DNA of 31,569 nucleotides from Desulfobacterales bacterium (GCA_020345785.1 CP070771.1:6337117-6368685); one strand, 5' to 3'. Positions 8,325 through 15,731 are shown, numbered from the stretch's first letter. Translations and numbers: made by a program. Notes: generated by a model from the letters alone, not told the origin.

Positions 8325-8382
8325 CACACACCAACCTCCCTATCCAGAGAAGACCAAAATTGAATTCGACAATATCAAAAGT

Positions 8383-8420
8383 AAAGAATCCTGGTCCAGA
8401 GGACCAAGCTTTCAATCTTA
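8383..8420. repeat. Dispersed repeat copy 1 with internal palindrome
   Basis: AAAGAATCCTGGTCCAGA (8383-8400) is the first of three related sequences in the window; the others are at 8589-8606 and 29789-29806. Here it runs into GGACCA, giving a perfect TGGTCC-AGA-GGACCA inverted repeat (8392-8406). The following GCTTTCAAT also resembles the GGTTTTCAAT after the 29789 copy. It lies in the divergent region between the FrhB-like gene and the GntR regulator. Confidence 0.5.
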
Positions 8421-8556
8421 GAATAAATAAGCTGTTTTGCATAACTATTAAACTAATGTTTTCCTGTCAAGTATCGCTAAACCTGACCAATCCAACCATC
8501 CATGGACTGATGCGAACGCTGCTGGGAAAAGGCTTTCTGTGGAGAATGCCTAAAAG

Positions 8557-8606
8557 CAGCGACCACCAGCAGAGATGGGGGTATGAGGAAGGAATCCTGG
8601 CCCAGA
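8557..8606. repeat. Dispersed composite repeat (two shared modules)
   Basis: Bases 8557-8592 closely match 15548-15585: CAGCGACCACCAG, one change, AGAGAT, then a G-run and ATGAGGAAGG. Bases 8589-8606 (AAGGAATCCTGGCCCAGA) share 15 identical bases with 29789-29803. One locus therefore joins two modules that occur separately elsewhere. An opposing CTGCTGG at about 8520 could pair with CCAGCAG at 8567. The rest of the 377-base divergent gap (8325-8701) holds no gene I can support. A TTGACA on the minus strand (8470-8465) lacks a convincing -10 partner for the leftward unit. Confidence 0.55.
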
Positions 8607-8639
8607 GAGTTGATTCTTTACCCTAAACTGATTTTTGGC

Positions 8640-8671
8640 TTGACAGTATACTGGACAAATGGTAATACCAT
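8640..8671 (+). promoter_or_regulatory. Sigma-70-type promoter with overlapping FadR/GntR-type operator
   Basis: A consensus -35 TTGACA (8640-8645) is separated by exactly 17 bases from a -10 TAATAC (8663-8668). The -10 lies inside the perfect inverted repeat ATGGT-AAT-ACCAT (8659-8671), which fits the FadR-subfamily operator pattern TNGTNNNACNA. A bound repressor would cover the -10, so autorepression of the regulator gene starting at 8702 is expected, relieved by an effector, probably an acid or amino acid. The 5' leader would be about 25 bases. Confidence 0.75.
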
Positions 8672-8701
8672 TCCAACTTTTTCCTTTCCGGGTCCATCCT
8701 A

Positions 8702-9424
8702 ATGAAACAGTCACTGCCATTTAAACAAATTAAGAAGACCCGTCTTTATGAAGAGATTGCCGAGCAGATCAAAGACGCGATCCTGGACGGCCATCTCAAA
8801 CCAAACGATCGCCTGCCTTCTGAAAGAGATCTTTGCGAGATGTTCGGGGTGGGGCGTCCGACGGTAAGAGAGGCCCTGCGCGTGCTGGACAATATGGGGC
8901 TGATCGAAATCGGCCCCGGAATCAAGGGATCGACGGTCAAAGATGTCGATATCACGCAGTATATGGATGCAGTGCGTGAACACCTGTCCCATCTAATCAA
9001 GGTCAATGAAGAAACCATCCGGGATCTCTGGGAGGTGCGCAAATATATCGAACTGGGTATTTCCCTGACCGCGGCGCACAAGGCGAGGCAGACGGATATC
9101 AAGAAATTGCGCGAATGCATCCAGCGGATGGAGGCCTGCGGCAACGACACCCGGGCCTATTTCCCCATTGCGGTGGAGTTTCACAAATATCTGGCCGAGG
9201 CCACTCAAAATAAAATATTCTATATTCTGTGGGGAATGTTTCAGGATATCCTGCTGAAAGGGTATATGCCGAATCTGGAATCGCTTTTCCCGGGTGGCCC
9301 CGCAAGACTTTTGGAATCCAACAAAACTCTGCTAAAAGCCATCGAGTCAGGAGATCCGGACCAAATAAAGCACGCCATGGAAGTCCATACCGAGGAGGAG
9401 CGCTTTTTTGATTCGAAAGACTGA
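8702..9424 (+). CDS. GntR-family transcriptional regulator, FadR subfamily (FCD domain)
   Basis: A 240-residue DNA-binding regulator. The winged helix-turn-helix covers about residues 13-80, with the family signature RLPSERDLCEMFGVGRPTVR at 38-57 and EALRVLDNMGLIEI after it. The C-terminal all-helical FCD ligand domain (about 95-235) shows EVRKYIELGISLTAAHKA, FHKYLAEATQN and HAMEVHTEEE, whose His residues typically bind a metal and an organic acid. It sits at the divergence point between the iorAB/FrhB unit and the deacylase-TRAP-aminotransferase unit and has its own promoter with a matching operator, so it is the likely switch for at least the rightward genes. The effector cannot be read from the sequence; FCD proteins commonly sense carboxylates or amino acids. 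The Shine-Dalgarno before the ATG is poor, but the wHTH begins at residue 13, as expected for this start. Confidence 0.9.
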   Translation: MKQSLPFKQIKKTRLYEEIAEQIKDAILDGHLKPNDRLPSERDLCEMFGVGRPTVREALRVLDNMGLIEIGPGIKGSTVKDVDITQYMDAVREHLSHLIKVNEETIRDLWEVRKYIELGISLTAAHKARQTDIKKLRECIQRMEACGNDTRAYFPIAVEFHKYLAEATQNKIFYILWGMFQDILLKGYMPNLESLFPGGPARLLESNKTLLKAIESGDPDQIKHAMEVHTEEERFFDSKD

Positions 9425-9425
9425 T

Positions 9426-9457
9426 ACCCTGATCCAGCGACAGCGCTGTATCAGGGT
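9426..9457 (+). terminator. Strong stem-loop directly after the GntR gene
   Basis: A 14-bp stem with one mismatch (ACCCTGATCCAGCG / CGCTGTATCAGGGT) and a 4-base ACAG loop starts two bases after the regulator stop. It is followed by a T/G-rich tract (TGTTGTTTGTTG) rather than a pure T run. It probably terminates or attenuates transcription, which would separate expression of the regulator from the downstream catabolic genes. Confidence 0.55.
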
Positions 9458-9546
9458 GTGTGTTGTTTGTTGCTTGTGGTTTGTTGTTAAACAGGGATGA
9501 CCTCGTGTCTTTTTAGACCACAACTTACCACCAACAACCTACAACA
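9458..9546. repeat. 7-bp-period inverted quasi-repeat between GntR and deacylase genes
   Basis: The left arm (about 9458-9489) repeats TTTGTTG/CTTGTGG-like heptamers. The right arm (about 9518-9546) repeats CCACAAC/CAACAAC/CTACAAC. Read as reverse complement, the right arm matches the left at roughly 21 of 27 positions, so a long imperfect hairpin with a 28-base loop is possible. It immediately follows the terminator-like stem. Confidence 0.6.
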
Positions 9547-9621
9547 TGCATTAACGCTTTGTCCGAAAAGGGCTTCCGAACGAATGCATGATGCCGGCAC
9601 CGAATAAACCTGGAGGAACAT

Positions 9622-11238
9622 ATGACTGCAACCTATGACGTGATCATTAAAAACGGTAGAATCATTGACGGCAGCGGCAATCCCTGGTTTCAGGCTGATA
9701 TCGGTATCGTCGGCGGAGCGATTGCCGCCGTATTCCGAACGGGCGGTGGAATGGAGGGCAAGCGGGTTATCGATGCGGCGGGCAAGGTGGTAAGCCCCGG
9801 GTTCATCGACACCCACAGCCATGACGACGCGTATGTCCTCATCGATCCCCAGTGCAGCCAGAAGGTTTTGCAGGGAGTCACGACCGATGTGATTGGTAAT
9901 TGCGGATTTTCCCTGGCGCCGCTCTCAGACGCCCGCTGCAATGATTTCAGAACGGCCTCCGCCCTCATGGGGGGCAATCAATTGGGCGACGACTTCTGGT
10001 CCCTGCGCGCGTTTGCCCAATATCTTGCAAGACTGGATTCAGCCAAACTCGGAATCAACGTGCTGCCCTTGGTGGGCCACGGAACCATTCGCATTGCGGT
10101 GATCGGGTATGAAAACCGAGATCCTTCTGAATCTGAGATGGTGCAAATGAAGCAGATGACCGCCGAGGCCATGCAGGCGGGGGCATTCGGGCTTTCGACC
10201 GGCTTGATTTATGTTCCGGCCAATTACGCCCACACCGAGGAGGTTATCCAACTCGCCCGGGTGGCTGCAAAACACGGGGGCATCTACACCACGCACATGC
10301 GCAGCGAAAGCAATTATGAAATGGAGGCCATCGAGGAGACCCTGAAAATCGCCCGGGCGAGCGGCATAGCGGTCCATATCTCACACCATAAAATCGCGGG
10401 GCAAAAAAATTGGGGCAACAGCCGCTTGACCCTGAAAACTTTTGCGGATGCACGGACCGAAGGCCTGACGGTTACTTGGGATCAATACCCGTATCGAGCC
10501 GGCAGCACGTTTTTACCGGCTGCGCTGCCCCCTCACGTTCAAGCCCAGGGCACCCGTCAGGTTGCCGAAAAGCTCGCGGATCCCGCCGTGCGCCGTCAAA
10601 TCCGGCAGGAGATCGAAAGCAGCGAGGATCATTCCTGGGAGAATCTGATCAGAGGGGCCGGATTTGAAAACATTATTATCAGCGCGTCTCCCCGCAACCC
10701 GGATTTCGTGGGCAAATCGATTGCCGCAATTGCGGAAATGACGGGCAAGGATCCCTTTGAGGTCTACTTCGACCTGGTTGCCGAAGAGCAGATGGAAGCG
10801 GGCATGGTCATTTTTATGATGGATGACGAAGATATCGAACGGATTTTGAGACATCCCGGCACGATGATCGGCTCGGACGGTATTCCAAGTTTCGGCACCG
10901 CCAAGCCCCACCCGCGCATGACCGGAACCTTTCCCAGGGTTTTAGGTCGCTATGCCCGCGAAAAGGGGGTGATCACCCTCGAAGAGGCGATCCGCAAAAT
11001 GACCTCGCTGCCGGCACAGACATTCGGACTCTATAAAAAAGGATTGGTGCGGCCGGGGATGGATGCCGATCTCGTCGTATTTGATCCGGACACAATCATC
11101 GACAAATCGACCTTCGAAGATCCCCTGCAGCCACCCGAAGGCATCCACTGGGTCATCGTCAACGGCGAAGTCGCCGCGGAAGACGGTAAAATTGCCGGCG
11201 CCACATCGGGTAAGGTGCTGCGGCGGGGAAGAAATTGA
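9622..11238 (+). CDS. N-acyl-D-amino-acid deacylase (D-aminoacylase)
   Basis: A zinc amidohydrolase that removes the acyl group from N-acyl-D-amino acids, releasing the D-amino acid. The 538-residue protein starts with the family N terminus YDVIIKNGRIIDGSGNPWFQ. It has the expected catalytic set: H65 and H67 (FIDTHSHDD), C94 (VIGNCGF), H225 (IYTTHMRSE), H255 (HISHHK) and D419 (MIGSDGIPS). These correspond to the metal-binding and catalytic residues known from Alcaligenes D-aminoacylase, including the unusual cysteine ligand. The C-terminal DADLVVFDPDTI closes the amidohydrolase beta-sandwich. GGAGGA lies about five bases before the ATG. It is the first enzyme gene after the GntR regulator, ahead of a TRAP transporter and an aminotransferase. 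Some relatives act on dipeptides or hydantoin-like compounds, so the exact acyl and amino acid are open. Confidence 0.9.
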   Translation: MTATYDVIIKNGRIIDGSGNPWFQADIGIVGGAIAAVFRTGGGMEGKRVIDAAGKVVSPGFIDTHSHDDAYVLIDPQCSQKVLQGVTTDVIGNCGFSLAPLSDARCNDFRTASALMGGNQLGDDFWSLRAFAQYLARLDSAKLGINVLPLVGHGTIRIAVIGYENRDPSESEMVQMKQMTAEAMQAGAFGLSTGLIYVPANYAHTEEVIQLARVAAKHGGIYTTHMRSESNYEMEAIEETLKIARASGIAVHISHHKIAGQKNWGNSRLTLKTFADARTEGLTVTWDQYPYRAGSTFLPAALPPHVQAQGTRQVAEKLADPAVRRQIRQEIESSEDHSWENLIRGAGFENIIISASPRNPDFVGKSIAAIAEMTGKDPFEVYFDLVAEEQMEAGMVIFMMDDEDIERILRHPGTMIGSDGIPSFGTAKPHPRMTGTFPRVLGRYAREKGVITLEEAIRKMTSLPAQTFGLYKKGLVRPGMDADLVVFDPDTIIDKSTFEDPLQPPEGIHWVIVNGEVAAEDGKIAGATSGKVLRRGRN

Positions 11239-11300
11239 GAACTGCCCGGCCCCGAACGGGGGTCATAGAGAAACCCTCTTATAACGAATGAAGGCAATTT

Positions 11301-11579
11301 CTCAAGATATAAAATTCGAAGCTCGAAGCACGAAATTCGAAACAAATTCCAATACCCAATGATTCAAATTCAAAACCGGCATTGCACTGCCAGTTTGCCC
11401 GGGGTCAATTTTAGCCAGCAACCTCAGGTTAATGCCGAAAATTATTCAGAGTGATTTGACGGTGGATGCGTTTTATGACGTTTTGATTTTAGATCGGACA
11501 GCCACGGGTTTCAGTCATTTTATGTTTTGAATTTTGATATTGTTTCGGATTTCGGATTTTGAATTTCGAATTTGTTGAG
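11301..11579. repeat. Long inverted quasi-repeat, 7-bp period, in the deacylase-dctM gap
   Basis: The 454-base gap 11239-11692 is dominated by two A/T-rich arms. The left arm (about 11301-11379) runs in heptamers such as TTCGAAG, CTCGAAG, CACGAAA, TTCGAAA. The right arm (about 11520-11579) runs CGGATTT, CGGATTT, TGAATTT, CGAATTT. The right arm's reverse complement follows the left arm's order (CTCAA, then AAATTCGAA, CGAAAC, then AAATTCAAAAC), so the whole may fold with a loop of about 140 bases. The loop has no supported gene. A related ATTCGGATTTTGAATTT occurs at about 14488 after dctQ. Confidence 0.6.
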
Positions 11580-11692
11580 CGAGACTGAGGTCGTTTTAAA
11601 TCTTCTTCCCATATCCACAGAAGAACTTGTGGGTTTTCGGATTGGATGCCTAATATTCGATTCAGAAACTCTTTCGCAAAAGGGAGAAAATT

Positions 11693-12973
11693 TTGGTCTG
11701 GATCGTCGCCATTTTGTTTGTTCTGTTTCTGATTTCGGGCGCTGCCCTGGCCTATGTTGTGGGTGCCGCGGCCGTGCTCAGCTTCGTTGCCAGCGACAAT
11801 GTCCGCTACCTGGCGGTGTTGCCCCAGCGGATCTTCAGCGCACTGGATGTGTTTGCCTTGATGGCGATGGTGCTGTTCATCATGACCGGCGAGGTGATGA
11901 ACCGCACGGGGGTGACCCGCTACCTGATCGATTTTTCGATGTCGCTGGTGGGGCGGTTTAAAGGCGGCCTGGGCCATGTCAACATCCTGACCTCCATCTT
12001 TTTTGCCGGGGTGTCGGGATCGGCCGTCGCAGACGCGGCGGCGCTGTCCAACACCCTCGTGCCGGCGATGCGGGAACAGGGCTATTCCAACCGCTATGCC
12101 GGGGCGGTGACGGCCGCGTCGTCGGTTATCGGCCCGATCATTCCACCGTCCATTATTCTGATTTTTTACGGCGCCTGGATGCAGGTTTCCATCGGCGGGC
12201 TGTTTGCCGCCGGGATTTTGCCGGGCCTGCTCCTGGGATTTGCCCTCTTGATCGCCAACGGCGCTTTCGCTCATATTCAGGGCCATCCCGGCGGCCGCGG
12301 AACCGTCGTGCCGCCCTTTGGGCCCAGTTTTGTCAAGTCCATACCGGCCCTGATGCTGCCGACCATCATTCTGGGCGGCATTGTTTTCGGCATCGCCACG
12401 CCGACCGAGGCGGCCGGTGTGGCGGTGGCCGCCGCCCTGGCGGCCGGTTTCATTTACGGCGGGGTCAGTTTCAAGGTCATTTGGCACTGCCTGGAAAGAA
12501 CCGCCATCCTGACGGGCTCGATCTTCATCGTGCTGGCGGCTGCCGCCTGCGCAGCCTACGTCGGCTCGCTGGAGCAATGGCCCCAGCAAATCGCCAAACT
12601 GGCGGTAGAGTCGGGTATAACCGGTGTTTCTTTCCTGCTGCTGATCAACCTGATCTTTTTTATTGCCGGTATGTTCATGGATGTGCCCATGGCCCTCGCC
12701 CTGCTGGTGCCGCTGTTCGGACCGGCGGCCGTTGCCCAGGGGGTTGATCCGATTCATCTGGGCATTATCCTGTGCCTGAATCTGACCATGGGGCTGGTAA
12801 CCCCACCGCTGGGCGGCTGCCTGATCGTGGTGTCGGCCATCTCAGGGGAAAACTACTGGAAACTGGCCTGGACGACCCTGCCGTTTATAGCAGTTGAAAT
12901 AGTTGTTTTGCTGATCATTACCCTGATTCCGTCCATATCGCTTTTTTTCCCGCGTATGCTGGGATTTTTGTAA
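11693..12973 (+). CDS. dctM: TRAP transporter large permease subunit (DctM type)
   Basis: A 426-residue integral membrane protein, the ion-coupled transport subunit of a tripartite ATP-independent periplasmic transporter. About 11-12 hydrophobic segments span the whole length. Family motifs include SGSAVADAAALSNTLVPAM near 104-122, SSVIGPIIPPSIILIFYG near 143-160, GIATPTEAAGVAVAAALAAG near 236-255 and LGIILCLNLTMGLVTPPLGG near 360-380. The start is a TTG at 11693 with AGGGAG six bases upstream; the first residues VWIVAILFVLFL match the start of the first membrane helix. It precedes the binding protein and small permease genes, an inverted order compared with the common P-Q-M. Context makes an N-acyl amino acid or related carboxylate the likely cargo. 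Confidence 0.92.
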   Translation: MVWIVAILFVLFLISGAALAYVVGAAAVLSFVASDNVRYLAVLPQRIFSALDVFALMAMVLFIMTGEVMNRTGVTRYLIDFSMSLVGRFKGGLGHVNILTSIFFAGVSGSAVADAAALSNTLVPAMREQGYSNRYAGAVTAASSVIGPIIPPSIILIFYGAWMQVSIGGLFAAGILPGLLLGFALLIANGAFAHIQGHPGGRGTVVPPFGPSFVKSIPALMLPTIILGGIVFGIATPTEAAGVAVAAALAAGFIYGGVSFKVIWHCLERTAILTGSIFIVLAAAACAAYVGSLEQWPQQIAKLAVESGITGVSFLLLINLIFFIAGMFMDVPMALALLVPLFGPAAVAQGVDPIHLGIILCLNLTMGLVTPPLGGCLIVVSAISGENYWKLAWTTLPFIAVEIVVLLIITLIPSISLFFPRMLGFL

Positions 12974-12995
12974 AGATTCTGAAAGGAGATTTGCC

Positions 12996-13991
12996 ATGAA
13001 AAAAATTAAAAAACTGCTTCTTGAAGTCATTATTTTAACCGCGACTCTGTCTATCGCCACGTCGGCCATGGCCGGCGGCGAAATGAAACTGGCGCTGGAC
13101 TGTCCGCCTGATCCGGATAAGTGCGGCACGTATTTCTGGTCCAAAACCTTCAGCGACTACCTGGAGACCAAAGGGCAAAAAGTCAAGCTGTACCCCCGCG
13201 ACGCCCTGGGCGGAGAGGCCGAAAAACTGGACCAGGTCAGCCAGGGCCTGCTGGAAATCTCCAACTCGGACCTGGCCAAAGCGGGCAGCCTGGATCCCAC
13301 CATCTTCGGTTTTTATCTTCCGTTCTTGTTCGAGGACATGGATCACTTCTTCCGAATCTTGAACAATACCGACCTGCTGGCTAAAGTCAATGCCGGCCTC
13401 ACCAAGCACGGTGTGCGGGTAATGGCTGTTGTCCCTTTGGGCGCGATGGGTGGTTTTGCCACCACCAAAAAATTCATCAAGATTCCGGCGGACTTTGCGG
13501 GGGTGCGCATGCGCGCGCTTGACAACAAACAGGCCAAATGGTTCGAGATCTGGGGCGCCAATGCGGTGGTCATTCCCTGGTCGGAAATTTACAATGCCCT
13601 GCAGACCGGCATTGCCGACGGCTACCTGAATCCGGCCTTTGTGCCGATCATGTTCAAGCACACCGAGGTGCTCAAATATTATTCTGATGTCAAAGTGCTG
13701 CCGGGACTGCGGGTGGCCCTCTGCTCCGAAGAATGGTACCAGGGGCTCAGCACAAGTGACCGTGGCCTGGTGGATGAGGGTGTGGCCAAGGCCAATGCGG
13801 CCATTCAGAAGTGGTCAAAAAAGGTGGAAGCCGAGAGTTTGGATGCGCTCAGAAAAGCCGGCGTGGAGGTTTATGTCAATACGGCGGCGGAGAAAACCAA
13901 GTTCGCCGAGTTGATCCGGCCGCTTTATAAAGAAATCGTGGATCCTAAAATCGCGGAGATGTTCGTGGAAGCCGCTGAAAAAAATCGATAG
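12996..13991 (+). CDS. dctP: TRAP transporter periplasmic solute-binding protein (DctP type)
   Basis: A 331-residue secreted receptor that captures the substrate for the DctQM permease. An N-terminal signal peptide (KKIKK, then a hydrophobic stretch, cleavage after ATSAMA near residue 26) is followed by the DctP fold. FAGVRMRALDNKQAKWFEIW at about 166-185 contains the conserved arginine that binds the ligand carboxylate, and IPWSEIYNALQTGIADGYLN follows. The conserved arginine supports an organic-acid ligand, compatible with an N-acyl amino acid, but does not identify it. AAGGAG lies before the ATG. The gene starts 22 bases after dctM. Confidence 0.92.
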   Translation: MKKIKKLLLEVIILTATLSIATSAMAGGEMKLALDCPPDPDKCGTYFWSKTFSDYLETKGQKVKLYPRDALGGEAEKLDQVSQGLLEISNSDLAKAGSLDPTIFGFYLPFLFEDMDHFFRILNNTDLLAKVNAGLTKHGVRVMAVVPLGAMGGFATTKKFIKIPADFAGVRMRALDNKQAKWFEIWGANAVVIPWSEIYNALQTGIADGYLNPAFVPIMFKHTEVLKYYSDVKVLPGLRVALCSEEWYQGLSTSDRGLVDEGVAKANAAIQKWSKKVEAESLDALRKAGVEVYVNTAAEKTKFAELIRPLYKEIVDPKIAEMFVEAAEKNR

Positions 13992-14001
13992 GGAGTCAAC
14001 C

Positions 14002-14487
14002 ATGCGCCGGGTCATCGCCTTGATCAGTCAAGGAATCGATAAAATCTGCCGCTCAGCGGCAGTCGGGTTTTTAAGCCTGATGCTAATGCTGGTGCTGTTT
14101 CAAGTGCTGGCCCGGTACATCTTCCAGATCGTGCCGGTCTGGACCGAGGAGGCGGCCCGCTATTGCATGATCTGGGGCGGATTGTTCGGCGCCACGGTGG
14201 CCTTTCACGGAGACACGGATCCACGGCTAATCCAACCCCCCAAGCGCGGTTCGAAAGCCTGGATCGTCGCGGCAGGCTGGCTGCGCGCCGTCACGGCCGT
14301 GGTTTTCCTGGGGCCGGTGCTTTACCACAGCGATCGCTTTCTGGCGCGCAGCTGGCACCGCGCCAGCGAAGGCATGGAAATCCCCATGGCTCTTATTACA
14401 GTTGCCGTACCCTTAACCGTAGGGATTATTTTCATTCATTTGATCGCACGGCTGCTCAGCTCGGATGAAAAGCGGTCGGAACAATAG
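14002..14487 (+). CDS. dctQ: TRAP transporter small permease subunit (DctQ type)
   Basis: A 161-residue membrane protein with four hydrophobic segments (about 18-38, 52-66, 88-106, 127-150). It carries the DctQ signature VWTEEAARYCMIWGGLFGAT at 45-64, which pairs with the large permease. A GGGAG lies eight bases before the ATG, and the gene begins ten bases after dctP. The 105-base gap that follows contains an A/T-rich heptamer fragment and an eight-T run (about 14525-14532) without a good stem, so the aminotransferase downstream may be in the same transcript. Confidence 0.88.
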   Translation: MRRVIALISQGIDKICRSAAVGFLSLMLMLVLFQVLARYIFQIVPVWTEEAARYCMIWGGLFGATVAFHGDTDPRLIQPPKRGSKAWIVAAGWLRAVTAVVFLGPVLYHSDRFLARSWHRASEGMEIPMALITVAVPLTVGIIFIHLIARLLSSDEKRSEQ

Positions 14488-14592
14488 ATTCGGATTTTGA
14501 ATTTAGCAAACTAAAGGTAGAGGGTTTTTTTTAATGCTGCGAGCGGGACAATAAATACACCTGCTCTTCTATCTATCATTAAGGAGTTGATC

Positions 14593-15498
14593 ATGAATCA
14601 TGAGGCGAAAGTTTGGTTAAACGGGAACCTGATACCCTGGCGGGAAGCGACGGTACCCCTATTATCCCATGGCTTCTCGCGGGGATCGGCCATTTTTGAA
14701 GTTCTCGGGACCCACGTCGGACCTCAAGGGACGATGGCATTCAGAATGGATGCGCATCTGAGCCGGCTGATGAAAAGCGCCGAGCTGTTGGGAATGAAGC
14801 TGGATTTTTCCGCCGCAGCGCTGGCCGAGGCCATTCAAACCATCGTGCGGGAAAATAAGCTGGGGCGCGGATTGGTTAAAATTTTAGCTTACTGGGGGGA
14901 GGAGGCCATCATCCGGCTGGTGCTGGACGCCCCGTTGGATGTTGCTATTTTCACCATCGCGGAAAGCCCGGAGCTGGGCCTGGACGATGCCAAACCCATA
15001 TCGGCCTGTGTTTCCAAGTGGCGCAAAATCCATCCGGAAACGGTGCCGGTGGCGGCCAAGGCCTGCGCCAATTATTTAAACGGTTATCTGGCCCGCAAAG
15101 ATGCCGCCAGCCGCGGCTTTAATGTCGGCCTTATGCTGGGCACCGATGGCTTTCTGGCCGAAGGATCCATCGAATCGGCCTTTATCGTCAAAGACGGAAT
15201 TTTAAAAACACCGCCGGCAGGCCGCATCCTATCCAGCATCACGCGGATGTCCATTCTGCAGGCAGCCCCGCAAAGCGGGATTCCCGTGATGGAATATCCC
15301 ATCAGTGCCGACGAACTTTACGCGGCGGACGAGATGTTCACGGCTCATACCGGTATCAAGGTGTCGCCGATCAACCGTTTCGAAAACCGCGAAATGCCGG
15401 CACCCGGACCGGTGACCCGGCGAGTCATGGAGCTGATGGAAAATATCCTGCATTTTAAGGACGACCGTTTCAAGGATTGGTTCCAACCTTTGTCATAA
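14593..15498 (+). CDS. Class IV aminotransferase (D-amino acid or branched-chain type)
   Basis: A PLP-dependent fold-type IV aminotransferase of 301 residues. The Schiff-base lysine is K156 in VAAKACANYLNG, and the conserved glutamate contacting the PLP pyridine nitrogen is E190 in AEGSIESAF. The N-terminal HGFSRGSAIFEVL and the late RILSSITRMSILQAA are also typical. The ATG at 14593 is preferred: AAGGAG sits exactly six bases before it, while an in-frame TTG at 14587 abuts the ribosome site. Sequence alone does not separate D-alanine, branched-chain and related enzymes. Being in the same run as an N-acyl-D-amino-acid deacylase makes a D-amino acid transaminase likely. It would deliver 2-oxo acids to the IorAB complex encoded on the other side of the regulator. 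Confidence 0.85.
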   Translation: MNHEAKVWLNGNLIPWREATVPLLSHGFSRGSAIFEVLGTHVGPQGTMAFRMDAHLSRLMKSAELLGMKLDFSAAALAEAIQTIVRENKLGRGLVKILAYWGEEAIIRLVLDAPLDVAIFTIAESPELGLDDAKPISACVSKWRKIHPETVPVAAKACANYLNGYLARKDAASRGFNVGLMLGTDGFLAEGSIESAFIVKDGILKTPPAGRILSSITRMSILQAAPQSGIPVMEYPISADELYAADEMFTAHTGIKVSPINRFENREMPAPGPVTRRVMELMENILHFKDDRFKDWFQPLS

Positions 15499-15546
15499 AA
15501 ATTTAACGCGGTCACCTGCAAGGTTCCCGCTGAATTCGAGGGAAAA

Positions 15547-15630
15547 TCAGCGACCACCAGTAGAGATTGCGGGGGATGAGGAAGGCCCCTGGAAGGGGCC
15601 GCGCGACCACGCTCTGCCGCTGGTCGCTGA
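15547..15630. repeat. Hairpin-forming dispersed element (nested inverted repeats)
   Basis: The outer arms TCAGCGACCA (15547-15556) and TGGTCGCTGA (15621-15630) are perfect complements, and pairing extends to 19 positions with about three mismatches. Inside is GGCCCCT-GGA-AGGGGCC (15584-15600), a perfect 7-bp stem. The left half recurs at 8557-8592. The 321-base gap 15499-15819 holds this element and another inverted repeat at 15732-15826, with no gene. It may double as a terminator for the aminotransferase, but no T run follows. Confidence 0.65.
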
Positions 15631-15731
15631 TGTCAGGAAATCTGTCAAGACATCTGTTTCGACCATGTCTCTTTATTCTGACTGGGTTGATATGAAAGAT
15701 AGATATAAGAAAATGCGCAGCATTAATTAAT

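Noticed and set aside
8360..8626. 88-residue plus-strand reading frame in the divergent region
   Set aside because: It runs through two dispersed repeats, lacks a ribosome site, and its similarity to another frame near 29800 is explained by the shared DNA repeat.
11432..11530. Small 32-residue reading frame in the core between heptamer arms
   Set aside because: No good ribosome site, no recognisable sequence, and it ends inside the right repeat arm.
11489..12757. 422-residue minus-strand reading frame opposite dctM
   Set aside because: It is antisense to a clear TRAP large permease, is very rich in G, Q, H and R, has no recognisable domain, and exists because of codon bias in the real gene.
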